Source: Ancylobacter crimeensis (GTDB lineage Bacteria > Pseudomonadota > Alphaproteobacteria > Rhizobiales > Xanthobacteraceae). From it: DNA of 64,000 nt. The DNA is taken from contig NZ_JALKCH010000009.1 of assembly GCF_023016805.1 (NCBI RefSeq), forward strand, positions 124,001-188,000, written 5' to 3'. Both the position numbers and the translations under genes were made by a program. The notes under the pieces were generated by a model. The model ran no database searches. It was not told where the DNA came from and saw nothing but the letters and a program-made list of their open reading frames with translations. Below are positions 35,192 to 43,553 of the stretch, in pieces. Position 1 is the first letter of the stretch, and every line of letters begins with the position of its first letter.

Positions 35192-36687
35192 CAGCGCAGC
35201 GTCTTCAGGCGGGTGTGGATGTCGTCCTCCTCGAGGCCGCGCGGGTCGAGATCGGCCTCGATCGCGCCGCGATGCATCAGGAGGATGCGGTTGCAGTTCT
35301 GCAGCAGTTCCGGCACGTCGTCGGAGATCATCAGCACGGCGAGCCCGTCCTTCACCGCGAGGTCGCGGATGCGGCGGTGGATCTCGGCCTTGGAGCCGAT
35401 GTCGACGCCCACCGTCGGCCCGTTCAGGATCAGCACCCGCGGGCCGGTCAGCAGCCAGCGGCCGATGATGACGCGCTGCTGGTTGCCGCCCGACAGCTTG
35501 CCGACCTGCTTGTCGACATCCGTGGTCGCGATGCGCATGTCGGCGACGGTGCGCTCGGCGAGCGCGGTCGCCTCGCCGTCAGAGAGGAAGGGGCCGTGCG
35601 TCACCCGGTCGATGGCGCTGGCCACCATGTTGCGGGCGATGGACTGGGTCATGAACAGGCCTTCGGAGAGGCGGTCCTCCGGCACATAGGCGATGCCGGC
35701 CTCGACCGCCTGCTGCACGGTTTCCAGCTTCAGCGGCGCGCCGTCCATCCGCACCTCGCCGCGATGACCGGGCTCCATGCCGAACAGGGCGAGCGCGAGT
35801 TCGGTGCGCCCGGAGCCGAGCAGGCCGGACAAGCCGACGATCTCGCCGGCGCGCAGATCGAAGGAGACGTCGTGCACACGTTCGCCGACGCCGAGCGCGC
35901 GCACCGACAGGCGCGGTTCGGCCGCGATGTCGCCGGACCAGACATAGCGCTCCTGCCCGATGTCCTGCCCGGTCATGGCGCGGGTAATGCGGCCTTCGGT
36001 GAATTCGGCGGTCGGGCCTTCCTCGACCTTGCGGCCGTTGCGGAACACGCAGATGCGCTCGGAGATCTCCAGCATTTCCCGCATCTTGTGGCTGACGAAC
36101 AGCACCGCGATGCCCTTGGCCTTGATCTCGCGGACGATGGCGAAGAGCCGCTCGACCTCGCGACCGGTGAGCGCGGTGGTCGGCTCGTCCATGATCAGCA
36201 GGCGGGTGCGGCTCATCAAAGCGCGGGCGATGGCGACGATCTGCCGGTCGGCAGTGGAGAGCGAGCCGACGCGGGCGTCGAGGTCCATCGTCACATCCAG
36301 CCGGGCCAGCGCCTCGGCGCCGAGGCGCTGGCATTCGGCGGGAGCGACGAGGCGGCGGTTCTCGCTCAGCAGCCGGCCCATGGCGAGGTTCTCGGCCACG
36401 GTCAGGCTCGGGAACAGCGAGAAATCCTGATAGATCACCTGCACCCCGGCGGCGATGGCCGCGCGCGGCGAGAAGCCGGAGACCGGCGCGCCGTCGATCA
36501 GCAATTCGCCCTCGTCATAGGCATAGACGCCCGAGACGATCTTGATGAGCGTCGACTTGCCCGAGCCGTTCTCACCGGCGAGGCACAGGATCTCGGCCGG
36601 CGCGATGCGGAAGTCGATCGCGTCCAGCGCCGTCATGCCGGGAAAGCGCTTGGTGACGCCGCGCAGTTCGATCAGGGGTTCGGCCAT
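35191..36687 (-). CDS. CUT2-type sugar ABC transporter ATP-binding protein (two nucleotide-binding domains)
   Basis: This is a 498-residue duplicated ATPase of the RbsA type. The first half has Walker A GENGSGKST, signature LSTADRQIVAIARAL and LLIMDEPTTAL; the second has the degenerate GLLGSGRTE and signature LSGGNQQRVIIGRWL. The start was placed at MAEPLIELRGVTKRFPGM (36687); the open frame extends upstream into a foldback repeat and is not coding there. It energises the two permeases downstream. Confidence 0.92.
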   Translation of the reverse strand: MAEPLIELRGVTKRFPGMTALDAIDFRIAPAEILCLAGENGSGKSTLIKIVSGVYAYDEGELLIDGAPVSGFSPRAAIAAGVQVIYQDFSLFPSLTVAENLAMGRLLSENRRLVAPAECQRLGAEALARLDVTMDLDARVGSLSTADRQIVAIARALMSRTRLLIMDEPTTALTGREVERLFAIVREIKAKGIAVLFVSHKMREMLEISERICVFRNGRKVEEGPTAEFTEGRITRAMTGQDIGQERYVWSGDIAAEPRLSVRALGVGERVHDVSFDLRAGEIVGLSGLLGSGRTELALALFGMEPGHRGEVRMDGAPLKLETVQQAVEAGIAYVPEDRLSEGLFMTQSIARNMVASAIDRVTHGPFLSDGEATALAERTVADMRIATTDVDKQVGKLSGGNQQRVIIGRWLLTGPRVLILNGPTVGVDIGSKAEIHRRIRDLAVKDGLAVLMISDDVPELLQNCNRILLMHRGAIEADLDPRGLEEDDIHTRLKTLR

Positions 36688-37170
36688 GGGATGGGCTTCG
36701 TGAAAGGGATGGAGACGGCAAGGGAGATAAGGAGCCGATGGACGTCCGCCCCTTCTTCCTCTCCCCGCATCGAACGCGACCGTTGCCGTGCTCGATCTTT
36801 TGGAAAGTCGATGTCGGATAAATCCCACATCGAAGGAGAGGTAGTCCGCGAAGCGGGTAGGTGAGGGGGAAAGCGGCTGTTGAGCCATTGAAGCCCCCTC
36901 ACCCTGTCCCGCTTCCCCATGAGGGATATATCCGTCATGGGCATTCCCAGACGTTGAACGCGGCAACGGTCGCGTTCAACGCGGGGAGAGGGAGCTGCCT
37001 CACCCTCCAGCCACCATCCCGACCGGATCGGCAGTCGGGATTGCCGGCTCTTCCTCCAAAGACCCCGGACCGGCCCATGGCCGTCCGAGATGATGTCAAT
37101 GGACGAAGCGGGCAGCAAAGGACCGCAACCGTCGGAACGGACGGCACGGCCCGAAGCCGTGCCGCCGGCC
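36688..37170. other. 483-bp intergenic region within the sugar operon, mostly a foldback repeat
   Basis: No gene is supported between the binding-protein gene and the ATPase gene; short frames here are translations of the repeat at 36757-36991. The gap separates the highly expressed binding-protein gene from the ATPase, so the structure could attenuate or stabilise the message. Confidence 0.6.
36757..36991. repeat. ~235-bp imperfect foldback palindrome (intergenic mobile-repeat-like)
   Basis: Outer arms GAACGCGACCGTTGCCG (36772-36788) and CGGCAACGGTCGCGTTC (36961-36977) are perfect 17-bp inverted repeats that extend with few mismatches into CCTCTCCCCGC / GCGGGGAGAGG. Further in, CGGATAAATCCCACAT pairs with ATGAGGGATATATCCG (36921-36936). 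The inner stem is GAAGCGGG / CCCGCTTC (36850-36857 / 36908-36915) and GGTGAGGGGG / CCCCCTCACC (36860-36869 / 36894-36903). There is no ORF with a family match. It resembles the small palindromic intergenic elements of alphaproteobacteria. Confidence 0.75.
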
Positions 37171-38220
37171 TCAGAACTTGTACTGATCCATATTGTCCTT
37201 GGTCACGCCGACCCAGCCCTGGCCATAGAGCAGGTTCGGCGCGGCGCCGGCCGGGGTGGTGAGCTTCTCATAGCCCTTCAGCCCGAGATTGAGGCCGGCC
37301 TTGATCTCGTCCGTCTTGCCGGTGAGGGCGAGCACGGCGAGTTCGTTCATGGCGTAGCCGGCAACGGCGGGATCCCAGAACTGGATGTACTGGATATCGC
37401 CGTCCTGCAGGTACTTGCCGGCGACGGAGGGCAGGCCGGTGCCGGAGAAGAACACCTTGCCCTTCAGCCCGCGCTCGGCGATCAGGCGACCGGCGCCGGC
37501 CGAGGTCGGCATCGGGCCGCCGATGATGCCATTGACCTCAGGATAGGTGGTCAGGGCCTCGGACAGGCGGTTGTAGTCGGTGTTGGCGTCGTCATAGGTC
37601 TCGAGGCGCTGGGTGGCGAGCGCCATGCCCGGGAAGTGTTCCTTCTGGTAGGCGATCGCGCCGTCGATCCACTCGTTCTGCGACTGCGAGGTGAGGCTGC
37701 CCACCGTGGCGAGGTATTTGCCCTTGCCGCCGGTCTGCTTGCCGAGCACTTCCATCAGCTTGGCGCCATAGGCCTTGTTGTCGAACGCTTCCAGCACATA
37801 GTCGGCGTTCTTGAGGTTCGAAGCCTCATGCGCGATCACCACGATGCCGCGGTCGCGCGCCTTCTTGAGCACCGGCTCCACCGCCTCCACCGAGAACGGC
37901 ACGATGCAGATGGCATCGACCCCCTGCGCGATCAGGTTCTCGACAAGCTGCACCTGCGCGGCCGCGTCCGCCTGGCTGGGGCCGACCTGCCAGACATCCA
38001 TGCCGGTGTCGGTGCCGAACTGCTTGACCCCGTCGCGCATGCGGTCGAACCAGGCGATGCCGTCGACCTTCACCACGGTGGCGATGGAGAACTTCTTGCC
38101 CGTCGCCGCCGAGGTGATGTCCTTGCGGAGCTGGCTGGTGTCGACCACGCCGTCGGCCATCGCGGGCAGGCCGGCGAAGAGCGAGAGGCCCGTGGCAAGG
38201 GCGAGCAGTGTCTTTCTCAT
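37171..38220 (-). CDS. CUT2-type sugar ABC transporter substrate-binding protein
   Basis: This is a 349-residue periplasmic protein with a Sec signal (MRKTLLALATGLSLFAGLPA-MA). FSIATVVKVDGIAWFDRMRDG, GVDAICIVPFSVEAVEPVLKKARDRG, GIIGGPMPTSAGAGRLIAE and GYAMNELAVLALTGKTDEI are typical of periplasmic binding protein family 4 (RbsB/AI-2/rhamnose-type). It follows deoC by 67 bases and delivers the sugar to the permeases encoded downstream. Confidence 0.9.
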   Translation of the reverse strand: MRKTLLALATGLSLFAGLPAMADGVVDTSQLRKDITSAATGKKFSIATVVKVDGIAWFDRMRDGVKQFGTDTGMDVWQVGPSQADAAAQVQLVENLIAQGVDAICIVPFSVEAVEPVLKKARDRGIVVIAHEASNLKNADYVLEAFDNKAYGAKLMEVLGKQTGGKGKYLATVGSLTSQSQNEWIDGAIAYQKEHFPGMALATQRLETYDDANTDYNRLSEALTTYPEVNGIIGGPMPTSAGAGRLIAERGLKGKVFFSGTGLPSVAGKYLQDGDIQYIQFWDPAVAGYAMNELAVLALTGKTDEIKAGLNLGLKGYEKLTTPAGAAPNLLYGQGWVGVTKDNMDQYKF

Positions 38221-38287
38221 GATGTCCTCCCAGACATTCTTGTGCTTGCAGGCGTTGCTTGTATGTGCAGGCGTAGAAAGGCGTAGC

Positions 38288-39028
38288 TCAGTAGCCGCCG
38301 GCCGCCGCCGGCGCGGTGTCGCCGGACGTGGTCTTGCCGGACGTGATCTTGCCGGCACCGACGATGGCGAGGCTGGCGCTGGCGCCGATGCGGGTGGCGC
38401 CCGCATCGAGAAAGGCGAAGGCGGCCTCGGCGGTGCGCACGCCGCCCGAGGCCTTGACCCCCATTGCGGGGCCGACCACCCGGCGCATCAACGCGATGTC
38501 GGCAAGGGTGGCGCCGCCGGTGGAAAAACCGGTCGACGTCTTCACGAAATCGGCGCCGGCCTCCTTCGCGAGGCGGCAGGCGGTCTCCTTCTGCGCATCG
38601 TCGAGCAGGCAGGCCTCGATGATGACCTTCAGCACCGCCCCTCGCGTCGCCGCGCGCACCGCATCGAGATCGGCGCGGCACCGGGTGAGGTCGCCCTCGA
38701 TCAGCGCACCGATGTCGATCACCATGTCGATTTCCTGCGCGCCGGCCGCGATCGCCAGCGCGGCCTCGTCCGCCTTCGCGGCCGCGCCGCTGGCACCCAG
38801 CGGGAAGCCCACCACCACGCAGGTCTTCACCCCGCTGCCGGCGAGCTGCTCCGCCACGAATCCGGCATGGACCGCGTTCACGCAGACCGAGGCGAAGCCG
38901 TTGGCCCGCGCCTCCTGGCAATAGCGCGCCACCTCGGCCCGCGAGGCTTCGGCCTTCAGCACCGTATGGTCGATGAACCGCGCAAGCTCGCGCGGATCGC
39001 GGGAGCCGACCTGTTCCGTGTCCGTCAT
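38288..39028 (-). CDS. deoC: Deoxyribose-phosphate aldolase
   Basis: This is a 246-residue class I aldolase that cleaves 2-deoxyribose-5-phosphate to acetaldehyde and glyceraldehyde-3-phosphate. FIDHTVLKAEASRAEVARYC at the N terminus, QEIDMVIDIGALIEGD (D101), VLKVIIEACLL (K134) and the Schiff-base lysine K163 in GADFVKTSTGFSTGGAT define DeoC. The C terminus (from ~225) ends in a short low-complexity tail with tandem GKITSGKTTSGD encoded by a 15-bp direct repeat. It is the first gene of the minus-strand sugar operon, divergent from deoR. Confidence 0.93.
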   Translation of the reverse strand: MTDTEQVGSRDPRELARFIDHTVLKAEASRAEVARYCQEARANGFASVCVNAVHAGFVAEQLAGSGVKTCVVVGFPLGASGAAAKADEAALAIAAGAQEIDMVIDIGALIEGDLTRCRADLDAVRAATRGAVLKVIIEACLLDDAQKETACRLAKEAGADFVKTSTGFSTGGATLADIALMRRVVGPAMGVKASGGVRTAEAAFAFLDAGATRIGASASLAIVGAGKITSGKTTSGDTAPAAAGGY

Positions 39029-39072
39029 GTCGTCAACTACCTGCGGGATTTGGCGTTGGTATGTTATAATCT

Positions 39073-39120
39073 TCACATTATTTGTGACGACCGTTTCATA
39101 AGCACCTTGACGAGTCAAGG
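39073..39120. promoter_or_regulatory. Two palindromes in the deoC/deoR intergenic region
   Basis: TCACATTATTTGTGA (39073-39087) has 5-bp arms around TTATT, and CCTTGACGAGTCAAGG (39105-39120) has 7-bp arms around GA. They lie in the 130-bp gap between the divergent deoC operon and deoR-type gene, where AT-rich TATGTTATAAT could be a -10. Candidate operators for the DeoR protein. Confidence 0.5.
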
Positions 39121-39158
39121 CCGCCAGGAGATGGAAGACGGGCAGACCGGGGAATGCC

Positions 39159-39899
39159 GTGAAGAAGTCCGAACGCATCCGACAGCTCGACGAGCGACTG
39201 CGCGCCGCCGGCGTGCTGCATCTGCGCGACGCCGCCGAGCATCTCGGCGTCTCGGAGATGACGGTGCGCCGCGACCTCGCCTCATCGGCGCATCTGTTCA
39301 GCTATCTGGGGGGCTACATCCTGCCGGCCGGCGGGGAGCGCGCCACCACCTACCGGCTCGACGCCGAGGCCGATGCCCATGCCGAGGCCAAGAGGCTGGC
39401 CGGGCGCGCGGCGGCGCGGCTCGTGGAGCCGGACGACACCGTCTTCATCGATTGCGGGACCACCACGCCGGCGATGATCGAGCATCTGCCCACCACCGGG
39501 CGGCTCACCGTCATCACCTATGCGATGAACATCGCGGCGCGGGTGGCGATGCGGCCCAATACCAGCCTGATCCTGCTCGGCGGCCTGTTCCACGCCTCCT
39601 CCCAGACCTTCTCCAGCGAGGAGGCGCTGCGAAGCCTCGAACGTGTCGGCATCGGCAAGGCCTTCCTCTCCGCCGGCGGCGTGCACGCGCAGAATGGCGT
39701 CACCTGCTCGAACTTCCACGAGGTGCCGGTGAAGCAGGCGGTGCTGGCGCGGGCCGGCACCGCCTATCTCGTCATCGATTCCAGCAAGATCGAGAAGATC
39801 AAGCCGGCCTATTTCGCCGATATCTCCGCCTTCGCGCGCATCTTCACCGAGATGGACGAGGCGGACGGCCGGGAGGCGGAGGCGCTGCGAGCAGGCTGA
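39159..39899 (+). CDS. DeoR family sugar-operon regulator
   Basis: This is a 246-residue regulator. The helix-turn-helix is RIRQLDERLRAAGVLHLRDA ... LGVSEMTVRRDLA, and the effector domain has TVFIDCGTTTPAMIEHLP and LILLGGLFHASSQTF, the sugar-phosphate-binding NagB-like fold. The start is GTG 39159. It is divergent from deoC and should respond to a phosphorylated intermediate such as deoxyribose-5-phosphate. Confidence 0.9.
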   Translation: MKKSERIRQLDERLRAAGVLHLRDAAEHLGVSEMTVRRDLASSAHLFSYLGGYILPAGGERATTYRLDAEADAHAEAKRLAGRAAARLVEPDDTVFIDCGTTTPAMIEHLPTTGRLTVITYAMNIAARVAMRPNTSLILLGGLFHASSQTFSSEEALRSLERVGIGKAFLSAGGVHAQNGVTCSNFHEVPVKQAVLARAGTAYLVIDSSKIEKIKPAYFADISAFARIFTEMDEADGREAEALRAG

Positions 39900-39900
39900 A

Positions 39901-40878
39901 TCAGGCCGGAACCGTCGCCTTCAGCCGCGCGGTCTCGTCGTGCCGGGCCTTGAGGGCGTCCTCCATCGTCACCGCGGCGAAGCGTACGGCCTGGTGCGGC
40001 TGAAGCTGGCCGATCAGGTCCATGTCGGCGGAGATCACCGCGCCGATCATGAAATACCCCCCGCCCGACACCGCGTCCCGGTGCAGCACGATCGGCTCGG
40101 TGCCGCCGGGCACCTGGATCGAGCCATAGGGATAGCAGCTGTCGACGATGTTGGAGGGGTCCGAGCCGGCGCCGAATGGCTGCTCGCGCGGCACGAAGTC
40201 GAGCTTGCGCCCGCCGCGGAAGCGGTAGCCGATCCGGTCCGCTTCGGGGGCGACCTTCCACGTGTCCTCGAAGAAGCCGTCCTGCGCGCTTTCCGTGATG
40301 CGGTGCCAGTAGAGCCCCGGCAGCACCCGGATCTCGTTCGCCACCGGACGGCGCGCGGCGGGGGGGATGGATGCGCCCTCGCGGCCGGTCCCGTTCGCGG
40401 TGCCGAGCGGCACCACGTCGCCCGCCTTCAGGGCCCGCCCCTCGAAACCGCCCAGCGCGCCGAGCGCGTAGGTCGAGCGCGAGCCGAGCACCTCCGGCAC
40501 GTCGATGCCGCCGGCGATGGCGACATAGGCGCGCGCGCCGCCCTTCAGGAAGCCGAAGGAGAGCGTCTGCCCGGCGGCCACCGTGAACGCGGTCCAGCCC
40601 GGCTGCTCGACGCCGTCCACCTTCGGCGGCAGGTCGGCGCCGGTCACCGCGACCAGCGCGTCGGCGGCGAAGGTCAGCTCGGGACCGAGGAACACCGCCT
40701 CCAGCGCCGCCGCGCCGTCTTCATTGCCCACCAGCCGGTTGGCCGCGATCAGGGCGAGGCGGTCCATGGCGCCGGAGATGGGCAGGCCGAGATGGTAATA
40801 GCCGGGCCGGCCGAGGTCCTGCACCGTGGTGGCGAGGCCTGGCTTCACGACCTTGAAGGAGCGGGCCGCCTCAGGCAT
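39901..40878 (-). CDS. pxpC: 5-oxoprolinase subunit C / biotin-dependent carboxyltransferase family protein
   Basis: This is a 325-residue KipA/PxpC-type protein. FKVVKPGLATTVQDLGRPGYYHLGL, SGAMDRLALIAANRLVGNED, GGYFMIGAVISADMDLIGQL and GRKLDFVPREQPFGAGSDPSNI are standard. The ATG at 40878 overlaps the pxpB stop by 8 bases. With PxpA and PxpB it forms an ATP-dependent enzyme that opens 5-oxoproline; homologous domains occur in allophanate hydrolase and urea amidolyase. Confidence 0.9.
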   Translation of the reverse strand: MPEAARSFKVVKPGLATTVQDLGRPGYYHLGLPISGAMDRLALIAANRLVGNEDGAAALEAVFLGPELTFAADALVAVTGADLPPKVDGVEQPGWTAFTVAAGQTLSFGFLKGGARAYVAIAGGIDVPEVLGSRSTYALGALGGFEGRALKAGDVVPLGTANGTGREGASIPPAARRPVANEIRVLPGLYWHRITESAQDGFFEDTWKVAPEADRIGYRFRGGRKLDFVPREQPFGAGSDPSNIVDSCYPYGSIQVPGGTEPIVLHRDAVSGGGYFMIGAVISADMDLIGQLQPHQAVRFAAVTMEDALKARHDETARLKATVPA

Positions 40879-41740
40879 CGAGCGTCTCCAGGAGCTTGGC
40901 GTTGGTGCCGGCGGGGTCGGCGGTGAAATCATCGAGCGAGAAAGAGGCCTCCGCGATGCGCGGCACGAACCTCCCGGCGTCGATGGCGGCGACGGTGTCG
41001 TCATATTCCGCGCGGTCGATGGCGCGGAACTTGATGATGTCGCCCGGCCGGAACAGCATCAGCTTCTTCAGGTAGCCGATCTCGCCCTTCGGATCGTAGA
41101 TCGGCATCGGGGTGACCCCGAACATCTGGTAGCCGCCGGCACCGCGCACCGAATAGATGCAGCCGAAGCAGCCGCCATGGCCGACCGTGAGGCGCGGCGT
41201 GTCGGTGCGCGGGCGCAGATATTTCGGCACCTCGATCTGCTTTTCGCGCTCGACGAGCTGGTAGGTGAAGGGCAGCCCGGCGACGAAGCCGACCATGGAG
41301 ACGAACCACGGCGCGGCGGCGTGCGCCGCGATGAAGGCGTCGACATCGGGGAAGTCGTTCACCCGCGCGGCATATTCGAGATCGGTGGCGGAGGGATCCT
41401 GGTGCCGCTCGCGGAAGCGCATCAGCGTCTCGCGGGTCCAGGGATCGTCATAGAGCACCGGAATGTCGATGATCCGGGTGGAGATCGTCTTCTCCGCGCT
41501 CTCCGCCGCCGCCTCGAAGCCCTTCAGCTCCGCCATCATGTCGTTGGGGGCGATCACGTCCGGGTCGAACTTGATCTGGAACGAGGCATTGGCCGGGCAG
41601 ATTTCGGTCACGCCGGCGATCTTCGCCTCGCGCACCGCATTGGTCATGGAGAGGCTCTTGAAGAACGCCTCCAGCGACATCTCCTCGTCGATCTCGACGA
41701 AGACGTGCTCGTCGCCGCCGAAGGAATAGCGGGTCTTCAT
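40871..41740 (-). CDS. pxpB: 5-oxoprolinase subunit B / allophanate hydrolase subunit 1-like
   Basis: This is a 289-residue KipI/PxpB-type protein. IDIPVLYDDPWTRETLMRF, VSMVGFVAGLPFTYQL, RLTVGHGGCFGCIYSVRGAGGYQMFG and LFRPGDIIKFRAID identify the family. It is longer than E. coli PxpB (about 218 residues), with an extra N-terminal ~60 residues. The gene lies 10 bases after accC and overlaps pxpC, so the four are one transcript. Confidence 0.88.
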   Translation of the reverse strand: MKTRYSFGGDEHVFVEIDEEMSLEAFFKSLSMTNAVREAKIAGVTEICPANASFQIKFDPDVIAPNDMMAELKGFEAAAESAEKTISTRIIDIPVLYDDPWTRETLMRFRERHQDPSATDLEYAARVNDFPDVDAFIAAHAAAPWFVSMVGFVAGLPFTYQLVEREKQIEVPKYLRPRTDTPRLTVGHGGCFGCIYSVRGAGGYQMFGVTPMPIYDPKGEIGYLKKLMLFRPGDIIKFRAIDRAEYDDTVAAIDAGRFVPRIAEASFSLDDFTADPAGTNAKLLETLDA

Positions 41741-41750
41741 GGCGGGCTCC

Positions 41751-43151
41751 TCAGGCCGGAGAGGGAACGACGGGCGATGCGGAAGGAGAGGACGCGCCGG
41801 CGGCGCGGCCTTCCAGCCACCCCTCCAGCCAGCGCGTGTGCACGGTGCCGGCCTGGACCTCAGGATCGGCGGCAAGCGCGCTGTGCAGCGGCGTGGTGGT
41901 GGGCAGCCCCTCCACCTTGAGCCCTTCCAGCGCGCCGGCCAGCGCCGCGATCGCCGCCGCGCGGGTCGGGGCATGGACGATCAGCTTGCCGAGCAGCGAA
42001 TCATAGAAGGGCGGAACCTGATAGCCGGCAAAGAGCATGGTGTCGAAGCGCAACCCGTCGCCCTCCGGCACAGCCAGCGCGGTGATGGTGCCCGGCGAGG
42101 GACGGAAATCGGCGTCCGGGTCCTCGGCGCAGATCCGCACCTCGATGGCGTGGCCGTCGAGCCGGATATCCTCCTGCGCCAGCGCCAGCGTCTCCCCGCC
42201 GCAGATGCGGATCATCTGCTGCACGAGGTCGATGCCCGTCACCATCTCGGTCACCGGATGCTCGACCTGGATGCGGGTGTTCATCTCGATGAAGAAGAAC
42301 TCCCCGGTCTCGCCGTCGAACAGATATTCCAGCGTGCCGGCGCCGCGATAGCCGACCCGCTCGGCGAGCCGCACCGCCGAGGCGCAGAGCGCCTCGCGCT
42401 GGTCGGGCGTGAGGCAGGCGGCGGGCGCCTCCTCCCACACCTTCTGGCGCCGCCGTTGCAGCGAGCATTCGCGCTCATAGAGATGGATGGCGCGCACGCC
42501 GTCGCCCAGCACCTGCACCTCGACATGGCGGGCGCGGGCGATGAAGCGCTCCAGATAGAGCCCGCCATCACCGAAGGCGGCGCGGGCCTCCCCGCTGGCC
42601 TGCGGGAACAGGGTGGCGAGCTCCGCGGCGTCGCGGGCGACGCGGATGCCGCGCCCGCCCCCGCCCGCCGCGGCCTTGATCATCACCGGCCAGCCGATGC
42701 GCTCGGCTTCGGCCTGCGCGGCGGCGAGGTCGGAGACGACGCCGTCGGTGCCGGGAACGGTGGGAACGCCAGCGGCCTCGGCCTCGCGGCGGGCCTGCGC
42801 CTTGTCGCCCATCCGCCGGATCGTCTCGGGCGCGGGGCCGACGAAGATAAGCCCCGCTGCCTCCACCATGGCGGCGAAATCGGCGTTCTCGGAGAGGAAG
42901 CCATAGCCGGGATGCACCGCGTCGCAGCCGCTCTCCACCGCCGCGCGGACCATCGCCTCCTTGTTGAGATAGGACTTGCTGGCATGGGCAGGGCCGACCG
43001 GCACGACGGCATCGGCGAGGCGGGCGGCGAGCATGTCGCCGTCGGCCGCGCTGACCGCCTGCACGGTGCGGATGCCGAGCGCACGGGCGGCGCGGATGAT
43101 GCGCACCGCGATCTCGCCGCGATTGGCGATGAACAGGCTTTGGATCGCCAT
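41751..43151 (-). CDS. accC: Biotin carboxylase (AccC-type)
   Basis: This is a 466-residue cytoplasmic enzyme charging biotin with bicarbonate at ATP expense. SLFIANRGEIAVRIIRAARAL, KAAAGGGGRGIRVARD (ATP-grasp loop), YERECSLQRRRQKVWEEAPA and IEMNTRIQVEHPVTEMVTG are intact. The C terminus is slightly extended. The gene is 2 bases after the short BCCP gene and upstream of pxpB-pxpC, so it probably serves that system rather than fatty acid synthesis, for which accA and accD would be expected elsewhere. Confidence 0.92.
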   Translation of the reverse strand: MAIQSLFIANRGEIAVRIIRAARALGIRTVQAVSAADGDMLAARLADAVVPVGPAHASKSYLNKEAMVRAAVESGCDAVHPGYGFLSENADFAAMVEAAGLIFVGPAPETIRRMGDKAQARREAEAAGVPTVPGTDGVVSDLAAAQAEAERIGWPVMIKAAAGGGGRGIRVARDAAELATLFPQASGEARAAFGDGGLYLERFIARARHVEVQVLGDGVRAIHLYERECSLQRRRQKVWEEAPAACLTPDQREALCASAVRLAERVGYRGAGTLEYLFDGETGEFFFIEMNTRIQVEHPVTEMVTGIDLVQQMIRICGGETLALAQEDIRLDGHAIEVRICAEDPDADFRPSPGTITALAVPEGDGLRFDTMLFAGYQVPPFYDSLLGKLIVHAPTRAAAIAALAGALEGLKVEGLPTTTPLHSALAADPEVQAGTVHTRWLEGWLEGRAAGASSPSASPVVPSPA

Positions 43152-43153
43152 GG

Positions 43154-43396
43154 TCAGGCGTCGAGGTCGTAGAGGGCCTGACCGGCCATCACCGCGTCCT
43201 CGTTCTCGACATGGAACGCGACGAGCGTGCCGGCCTCCTCGGCGATGACCGGGGTGAAGGACTTCATCACCTCGATCAGCCCGATGGTGTCGCCGATCGC
43301 GACCGCGTCGCCCTCGGACTTGAAGACCGGCTCGTCGGGACCGGAAGCCCGGTAGAAGGTGCCCGGAAGCGGCGCCTGGATCGTCTTCACCGTCAT
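43154..43396 (-). CDS. accB: Short biotin carboxyl carrier protein (AccB-type biotinyl domain)
   Basis: This is an 80-residue stand-alone biotinyl domain. IQAPLPGTFYRAS opens the flattened barrel and IEVMKSFTPVIAEEAGTL holds the biotin-accepting K45. It lacks the N-terminal half of housekeeping AccB (about 150 residues), as is usual for carriers in lactam- or amide-degrading clusters. The start is ATG 43396; an in-frame ATG at 43414 is possible. It is the first gene of the accB-accC-pxpB-pxpC operon. Confidence 0.9.
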   Translation of the reverse strand: MTVKTIQAPLPGTFYRASGPDEPVFKSEGDAVAIGDTIGLIEVMKSFTPVIAEEAGTLVAFHVENEDAVMAGQALYDLDA

Positions 43397-43477
43397 GATG
43401 GGCTTCCCTCTCATCTGCGTCGCCGCGAGAGTTGCAAATGCGCCTCGCGCTGAGAAATAGCATTAAGCAATCCGGGA

Positions 43478-43495
43478 CATCGAAAAATCAGATAG
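43478..43495. promoter_or_regulatory. LysR-type box, copy 1 (accB operon/lysR)
   Basis: CATCGAAAAATCAGATAG contains ATC-N9-GAT, a T-N11-A LysR box, in the gap between the divergent accB and lysR genes. Nearly the same sequence recurs at 44507-44523 before pxpA, and a GCATTAAGC element 10 bases away also has a counterpart there. Confidence 0.6.
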
Positions 43496-43553
43496 CATGA
43501 CGGTATCGGGACGCGCCGGGTTGCCGCCCCGCGCGCTCCGGGAGCCTGATGCC

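Noticed and set aside
36757-36991. CRISPR array or insertion sequence
   Set aside because: The repeats are inverted, not direct with spacers, and there is no transposase frame; a foldback element is the simpler reading.
36672-37118. 148-codon minus-strand frame over the foldback region as a small gene
   Set aside because: Its translation comes from the inverted repeat arms and has no ribosome binding site or family similarity.
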